DNA from: Micromonospora lupini str. Lupac 08
GTDB taxonomy: Bacteria > Actinomycetota > Actinomycetes > Mycobacteriales > Micromonosporaceae
Assembly: GCF_000297395.2 (NCBI RefSeq)
Contig: NZ_HF570108.1
Location: 609,843-673,842, forward strand
Direction of reading: 5' to 3'
DNA: 64,000 nucleotides
How positions within the stretch are numbered: position 1 is the first letter of the stretch; every line of letters starts with the position of its first letter. Made by a program: the position numbers and the translations under genes. Shown piece by piece: positions 59,644 to 64,000 of this stretch. The notes under the pieces were generated by a model. That model did not search any database. It was not told the DNA's origin and saw nothing but the letters and a program-made list of their open reading frames with translations.

Positions 59644-61209
59644 TCATGCCCGGCCGGCCGGCGTCGTCGCCACGTCGTCGTCGACCTCGTCGGTGCGCCG
59701 GTGGTCGTACGGGTTCTCGGGCGCCGGGTGGAAGAGGCTCGCCACGGTGCCGACGACCAGGGTGATCAGGACGCCGATCGGGACCAGCCACTGCGCGGCG
59801 ATCGCGGTCGCGGTGGTGGTACCGGCAGTCGTCACATCGATCTTGACGTAGCGGACGATGTAGGTCATCACCGCCACGGTGACGAGGAAGGCGATGAACG
59901 CGTCGACCTGGTTGGCCCGCTTGACGAGGCGGCCGAGCAGGAAGGCCCCGAGCAGCGCGCCGTAGGTGTAGCCGGCGATGGTCAGACCGGTCAGGTAGAC
60001 GTTTCCGGTGCTGGAGCTGAACGCGCAGGCGAAGATCGCCATCAGCACCGCCCAGACCAGGGTCATCACTCGGGCGAGCCGGAGCATCGCGTCGTCGGAC
60101 GGGACCTTGCGGAAGAAGCTGTGGATGAAGTCGGCGACGGTGGAGTTCGACATCGAGTTCAGTGCCGACGACAGCGACCCCATCGCGGCACCGAGGATGC
60201 CGGCCACCAGCAGACCCGAGATGCCCACCGGCAGGGCGTGCAGGATGAAGCTCGGGTAGAGGTTGTCGCTGCTGGCCAGGCCGAGCTCCTTGAAGGTCTG
60301 ACCCTTGTTGTACGACCACAGCAGCGCGCCGACCAGGGAGAACGCGGCGAACTGGATGACCACGAAGACGCCCGAGGAGATCATCGCCTTCTGCCCCTCG
60401 CGCAGCGTGCGGGTGGACAGGATGCGCTGGACGATCAGCTGGTCCGACCCGTGGCTGGCCATCGCGAAGATCGCGCCACCGATGATCGCGGTCGGCAGGG
60501 CGAACGGGCTGGTGAGCACGTGTGCCAGGTTGAGGTTGGTGTCGAAGAGCTGGAACTTGCCGGCGTCCAGCGCCTGCGAGTAGCCGTCGAAGCCGACGGC
60601 GTGGCTGAGCACGGCGATGGCCAGGATCGCGCCGCCGAGGTAGAGCCCCATCTGGATGGCGTCGGTCCAGATGACCGCCTTGATGCCACCGAGGTAGGTG
60701 TAGACCACAGTGATGAGGGTGAGGACCACGATGATGGCCTGGTAGCCGACGTGCAGGCCGAATTCGTCGAGGAGCAGCTTGATGGGGATGGCCGAGGCGA
60801 AGAGGCGGACGCCCTCGGCGAGCAGCCGGGTGAAGACGAACGTGATCGAGGCCAGACCCTGAAGCTTCAGGCCAAACCGCTCACCGAGGTACTGGTAGGC
60901 GCTGACGAACCCACCCCGCTTGTAGAGCGGGATGAGCACCGTGGCCACCACGACGCGACCGATGACGTAGCCCAGGGCCAGCTCGACGTTGCCGAACCCC
61001 TGGCCGCTGTAGGCCCCACCGGGCACGCTGATCACGGTCAGCACGCTGGTTTCGGTGGCGACCACCGAGAACGAGACGGTCCACCACGGCAGGCGGCCCT
61101 CGCCCACGAAGTAGTCCTTGGCGGATTTCTGCTTCCCGGACAGGCGTAGTCCGACGTAGGCGATCACCACGAGATACAGCACGATCACGACAAGGTCGAG
61201 TTGACGCAC
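59644..61209 (-). CDS. sodium:solute symporter (SSS family), probable amino-sugar importer
   Basis: 521 residues with about 13 membrane helices. SSS features: MRQLDLVVIVLYLVVIAYVGL, KSAKDYFVGEGRLPWWTVSFSVVATETSVLTVISVPG, ARG-like GGIKAVIWTDAIQMGLYLGGA, HGSDQLIVQRILSTRTLREGQKAM and AAMGSLSSALNSMSNSTVADF. Sodium-coupled uptake. Its neighbours anmK (coupled by ATGA) and divergent murQ make MurNAc or anhydroMurNAc the likely cargo; that is inference. Confidence 0.92.
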   Translation of the reverse strand: MRQLDLVVIVLYLVVIAYVGLRLSGKQKSAKDYFVGEGRLPWWTVSFSVVATETSVLTVISVPGGAYSGQGFGNVELALGYVIGRVVVATVLIPLYKRGGFVSAYQYLGERFGLKLQGLASITFVFTRLLAEGVRLFASAIPIKLLLDEFGLHVGYQAIIVVLTLITVVYTYLGGIKAVIWTDAIQMGLYLGGAILAIAVLSHAVGFDGYSQALDAGKFQLFDTNLNLAHVLTSPFALPTAIIGGAIFAMASHGSDQLIVQRILSTRTLREGQKAMISSGVFVVIQFAAFSLVGALLWSYNKGQTFKELGLASSDNLYPSFILHALPVGISGLLVAGILGAAMGSLSSALNSMSNSTVADFIHSFFRKVPSDDAMLRLARVMTLVWAVLMAIFACAFSSSTGNVYLTGLTIAGYTYGALLGAFLLGRLVKRANQVDAFIAFLVTVAVMTYIVRYVKIDVTTAGTTTATAIAAQWLVPIGVLITLVVGTVASLFHPAPENPYDHRRTDEVDDDVATTPAGRA

Positions 61210-61244
61210 GGTTCACTCCCCACCCAGCGGTTGTCAATAAGTGA

Positions 61245-61305
61245 CGTTGGCCCACAGTAACCCGAAACTTTTTGCCAGTGCCCGTCCGGGCTGGTTACGC
61301 TGTGG
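61245..61305. promoter_or_regulatory. divergent murQ/symporter promoter region
   Basis: TTGCCA (61272-61277) and TACGCT (61296-61301), 18 bases apart, form a plausible plus-strand promoter. CCACAGTAACC (61252-61262) and GGTTACGCTGTGG (61293-61305) are an interrupted inverted repeat, and GAAACTTTTTGC lies between. An operator for a SIS-type (RpiR/MurR) regulator is possible; no such gene is present here. Confidence 0.45.
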
Positions 61306-61396
61306 TTTCAGCCTGCTGATAGAGGGCGCGTCGGCCCAGCAGGACGCGCCCGGTGGCATTCGGCGGCTGAACACCAGCGAGAGGAACGAACACCGG

Positions 61397-62290
61397 ATGG
61401 ACCTCAGCACCCTCGGCACCGAGACCCGCAACGACAAGACCAGCGACCTCGACCGGATGTCGCCCACCGAGTTGCTTCTCGCGATGAACGACGAGGACCG
61501 CTCGGTCGCGGACGCCGTCCGTCGGGCCGTACCGGACATCGCCGCCGCCGTCGACGTCATCGTGGCGTCGCTCCGCCAGGGCGGACGGTTGATCTACCTC
61601 GGCGCGGGCACCAGCGGCCGGATCGGCATGCTCGACGCCGTCGAGATCCCACCCACCTTCGGTACGACGCCCGACCGGGTCATCGGCCTGCTCGCGGGCG
61701 GGGCACGAGCCTTCGGCGTCGCCGTCGAGGGTGCCGAGGACGACCCGACCCGCGCCGTCGCCGACCTCGACGCCGTTGACCTGACCGCCCGCGACACGGT
61801 GGTCGGGCTCGCCGCCAGCGGCCGTACCCCGTACGTGGTCGGCGGGTTGGATCACGCCCGCGCGCGCGGCGCCGCGACCGTCTCCGTCGCCTGCAACACC
61901 GACGCGGTGATCAGCCGGCACGCCGATGTCGCCATCGAGGTGCCCACCGGCCCCGAGGTGCTCACCGGATCCACCCGGCTCAAGGCCGGCACCGCCGAGA
62001 AGCTCGTCTGCAACATGCTCTCGACAGCCACGATGGCCCGGCTCGGCAAGGTCTACGGCAACCTCATGGTGGACATGAACGCCACGAACGAGAAGCTCGT
62101 CGACCGGGCACGACGGATCGTCGCCGAGGCCGCCGACACCGACCTCGACACGGCCGCACGGGCGCTCGCGGCGGCACACGGGCACGCCAAGACGGCCATC
62201 GTGCTGCTGCTCGCCCACTGCACCGCCGAGGAGGCCGCGGCACGGCTGCGCGCCGCAGACGACGACGTCCGGGCGGCCGTCGCGGCCTGA
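61397..62290 (+). CDS. murQ: N-acetylmuramic acid 6-phosphate etherase
   Basis: 297 residues, normal MurQ length. SIS fold with GGRLIYLGAGTSGRIGMLDAVEIPPTFGT (substrate-phosphate loop and catalytic Glu in AVEIPP), VVGLAASGRTPYVVGGLDHARARGAATVSVACN, GPEVLTGSTRLKAGTAEKLVCNMLSTATM and KVYGNLMVDMNATNEKL. MurQ cleaves the lactyl ether of MurNAc-6-P to GlcNAc-6-P and D-lactate. Divergent from the symporter and anmK. ATG start with a distant GAGAGG. Confidence 0.96.
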   Translation: MDLSTLGTETRNDKTSDLDRMSPTELLLAMNDEDRSVADAVRRAVPDIAAAVDVIVASLRQGGRLIYLGAGTSGRIGMLDAVEIPPTFGTTPDRVIGLLAGGARAFGVAVEGAEDDPTRAVADLDAVDLTARDTVVGLAASGRTPYVVGGLDHARARGAATVSVACNTDAVISRHADVAIEVPTGPEVLTGSTRLKAGTAEKLVCNMLSTATMARLGKVYGNLMVDMNATNEKLVDRARRIVAEAADTDLDTAARALAAAHGHAKTAIVLLLAHCTAEEAAARLRAADDDVRAAVAA

Positions 62291-62296
62291 CGCCCG

Positions 62297-62330
62297 CCGG
62301 CGCACCAGCCGGTCACGGCTGGTGCGCCGG
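62297..62330. terminator. 14-bp perfect hairpin between murQ and PAS-GAF gene
   Basis: The arms 62297-62310 (CCGGCGCACCAGCC) and 62317-62330 pair at all 14 positions around GGTCAC. It lies between convergent stops, so it can act on both strands. Confidence 0.75.
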
Positions 62331-62335
62331 GGTCG

Positions 62336-63619
62336 TCAGCGGTTGACGTAGGCGGCCAGGCCGCCGAGCTCCTCGCTCGCGATGAACACCGACCGTACGT
62401 TGAGGATGGCCTCCTCGACGTGGGCGTCACAGCCCCACGCCGCATCACCCCACGAGTCGGCGATCTTGATCTTCGCCGGCGCGGTGCATCCCTGGGCGCC
62501 GCCGAGCTGGCAGTGCTCGGGATGCGGTCGGGCAGCCTGTGCGGCCGCGGCGGCGCGCATCCGGTCGGCGAGTTCCGCGGCGGTGGAGGCGCGCTGTTCG
62601 GCCTCGGCGCGTAGCTGCCGCTCGGCGCGTACCGCCTTGGCCAGCTCCTCGTTCGCGGCCTTGGCGCGTGCTTCGGCGGCCGTCTTCGCCTGCTCGACGT
62701 GGTGGCGCTCGATGGCCAGGGCCGCGGTGTCGGCGAAGACCCGGGCCAGAGCCAGATCGGTGTCCTGCGGGACGCGCGGGGTGCGGTGGTACATGGCGAA
62801 GGTGCCCAATAGGCCGCCGTCACGGGCCAGGATCGGCATCGACCAGCAGGCGGCGAGCCCGGCCCGCTCGGCCAGGTCGCGGAAGTCGTCCCAGAACGGA
62901 TCGGTGGCGATGTCGGTGACGATGACCGGCTCCCGCCGGTGCGCGGCGGTGCCGCACGAGCCGACACCCTCACCGGTGGCGATCCCGTCGATGGCCCGGT
63001 TGTAGAACTCGGGCAGGCTCGGCGCGGCGCCGTGGCGCAGGTGCTCACCGTCCGGATCCGCGAGCAGCACGGAGACCAGCACCTGGTCCGGCGCGAGGTT
63101 CTCGATGCAGCGCGCCATCCCGTCGAGCACCTCGGCCAGGGGCGCCTGGCGGGCGATCTGCTCCAGCATGGCGCGGTGCTCGACCATCAGCCGCTGGGCG
63201 TGCTTGACCTGCGTGGTCTCCACGCCGATCACGCGGATCCCGGTCACGGTGCCGTCGGCGTCGCGGCGCGGCTCGTAGGTGAAGTCGAAGAACGCCTCCC
63301 GCGCGTGCGGGCCGGTCCCCAGCACGATCCGGGCGTCCCGACCCGTGTAGGGCTCACCCGTGCGGTAGACCTCGTCCAACAGGGCGACGAAGCCCTGACC
63401 GGCCAACTCGGGCATCAGCTCGGCGACCGGAACCCCGGTGCGCGCCCGCTCCTCACCGATGGTGACGAAGAACGCCGGGTTCGCCGTCTCCACCACGTGC
63501 GTGGGCCCCACGAGCGACGCGAAAACGGCGATGGACTGCCCGAACAGCGCCCGCAGATCCTCCTCGGCCGCCTCCCCGACACGCACCGCAGTCGACCGCT
63601 GGCCCGATATCGCCGTCAT
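62336..63619 (-). CDS. PAS-GAF sensor protein with coiled coil and Cys-rich C terminus
   Basis: 427 residues. PAS domain about residues 25-145 (FASLVGPTHVVETANPAFFVTIG, EAFFDFTYEPRRDADGTVTGIRVIGVETT). GAF domain about 150-310 (LDGMARCIENLAPDQVLVSVLLADPDGEHLRHGAAPSLPEFYN, GEGVGSCGTAAHRREPVIVTDIATDPFW). A charged coiled coil follows (about 305-370), and the C-terminal part has Cys and His (HCQLGGAQGC, WGCDAHVEEAI). No kinase, phosphatase or cyclase domain follows, so it is a signalling adaptor or an unusual sensor. The C-terminal Cys/His set could bind metal. ATG start after GGAGAGG. Confidence 0.85.
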   Translation of the reverse strand: MTAISGQRSTAVRVGEAAEEDLRALFGQSIAVFASLVGPTHVVETANPAFFVTIGEERARTGVPVAELMPELAGQGFVALLDEVYRTGEPYTGRDARIVLGTGPHAREAFFDFTYEPRRDADGTVTGIRVIGVETTQVKHAQRLMVEHRAMLEQIARQAPLAEVLDGMARCIENLAPDQVLVSVLLADPDGEHLRHGAAPSLPEFYNRAIDGIATGEGVGSCGTAAHRREPVIVTDIATDPFWDDFRDLAERAGLAACWSMPILARDGGLLGTFAMYHRTPRVPQDTDLALARVFADTAALAIERHHVEQAKTAAEARAKAANEELAKAVRAERQLRAEAEQRASTAAELADRMRAAAAAQAARPHPEHCQLGGAQGCTAPAKIKIADSWGDAAWGCDAHVEEAILNVRSVFIASEELGGLAAYVNR

Positions 63620-63766
63620 GCCGTGGTCGCCCCTCTCCTGTCCGGCTTCGTCGGATGACCCATGGTTCGTCGCCCGCTGACGGTCGCCAGAGTACGGGGG
63701 AGACCGCGAGGCCGCCGTGCAGCGTACCGATGGTCAGGCGGCGGCTGTCGTACCGGTGCGGGGGCC

Positions 63767-64000
63767 TCAGCCGCTCTCGTCCACGAACTTGTAGTAGCTC
63801 ATCCGGAAGCGTTGCAGCAGGGCGCGCATGAACTCCGCACCGGCCTCCGGCGGCACCCGCTCCGCGCCGACCGGCACACCGTTGTCGTAGAAATCCTGTG
63901 CGACCGCACCCCACTCCGGATCGAGAATGGTCAGCGACACCGGTTGGCCGGGCTGCCAATTGAACTCGGCCACCCGCCGGTTGGTGTGCTGGGCGAACGT
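63767..64000 (-). CDS. hypothetical protein, 5' part beyond the window
   Basis: The frame is open to the window edge; the 3' end at 63767 is certain. Visible C-terminal sequence: AQHTNRRVAEFNWQPGQPV, LTILDPEWGAVAQDFYDNG, PEAGAEFMRALLQRFRMSYYKF. A GTG at 63973 could start a 68-residue protein, but the preceding codons also look protein-like, so the gene probably begins upstream. No family recognised. Confidence 0.6.
   Translation of the reverse strand, partial: TFAQHTNRRVAEFNWQPGQPVSLTILDPEWGAVAQDFYDNGVPVGAERVPPEAGAEFMRALLQRFRMSYYKFVDESG

Overview
The window is 64 kb of very high GC DNA (GC-rich third codon positions, many GTG and some TTG starts, ATGA/GTGA stop-start overlaps, a DtxR/IdeR-type iron box, a DUF222-HNH protein). 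This points to an actinobacterium, most likely Micromonospora or a close Micromonosporaceae relative. No rRNA, tRNA, CRISPR array, integrase or insertion sequence was recognised. It reads as a metabolic and regulatory stretch of chromosome, dense in genes and unusually rich in intergenic tandem repeats.

Layout. 1-8.5 kb: a structured leader, then kdpFABC and kdpDE (high-affinity K+ uptake and its two-component system). 8.6-14.3 kb: an exported FAD oxidoreductase, an SDR, a dienelactone hydrolase-like protein, a DUF421 membrane protein and a Yellow/MRJP-type propeller. 14.4-28.0 kb: a divergent sugar locus. On the minus strand are an SDR, a DgoR-like GntR regulator, galactonate dehydratase, a mutarotase-like protein, a KDPG/KDPGal aldolase, a PfkB sugar-acid kinase and an SMP-30 lactonase. 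On the plus strand are an ABC sugar importer without ATPase, a GH36 and a secreted GH27 alpha-galactosidase. Together they form a plausible route from alpha-galactosides through galactose and galactonate to pyruvate and glyceraldehyde-3-phosphate (oxidative De Ley-Doudoroff pathway).

28-37 kb is accessory: a GNAT protein, a DUF222-HNH protein, an HxlR regulator with an MFS pump, an aldo/keto reductase with an XRE regulator, and a TetR gene plus MDR oxidoreductase that share a nearly identical 26-bp palindromic operator. Several minisatellite arrays (18, 39 and 52 bp units, plus a G-quadruplex-prone GGGTCT run) lie between these genes. 37.6-42.7 kb is a translationally coupled glycan cluster (two GT4 glycosyltransferases, a barrel-type protein, a GH130 protein). 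It converges on a SigB/SigF-type sigma factor gene, followed by an LPVTG-anchored DUF3494 ice-binding-like protein and a SpoIIE-type phosphatase.

46-51 kb holds DUF2855 and SDR genes, and then the most unusual gene of the window. This is a single 611-codon frame joining an ECF sigma factor, an anti-sigma-like zinc motif, a membrane helix, a low-complexity linker and an extracellular GH128-type glycosidase domain. A small ORF and a perfect hairpin lie before it, and a DUF305-like exported protein is coupled after it. 51.3-55.6 kb is an iron-regulated siderophore-handling locus. 55.6-62.3 kb looks like a cell-wall salvage locus: SSS importer, frameshifted anmK, murQ, and a large FAD/Fe-S D-2-hydroxyacid dehydrogenase that could oxidise the D-lactate released by MurQ. 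The window ends with a PAS-GAF protein and the 3' part of an unidentified gene.
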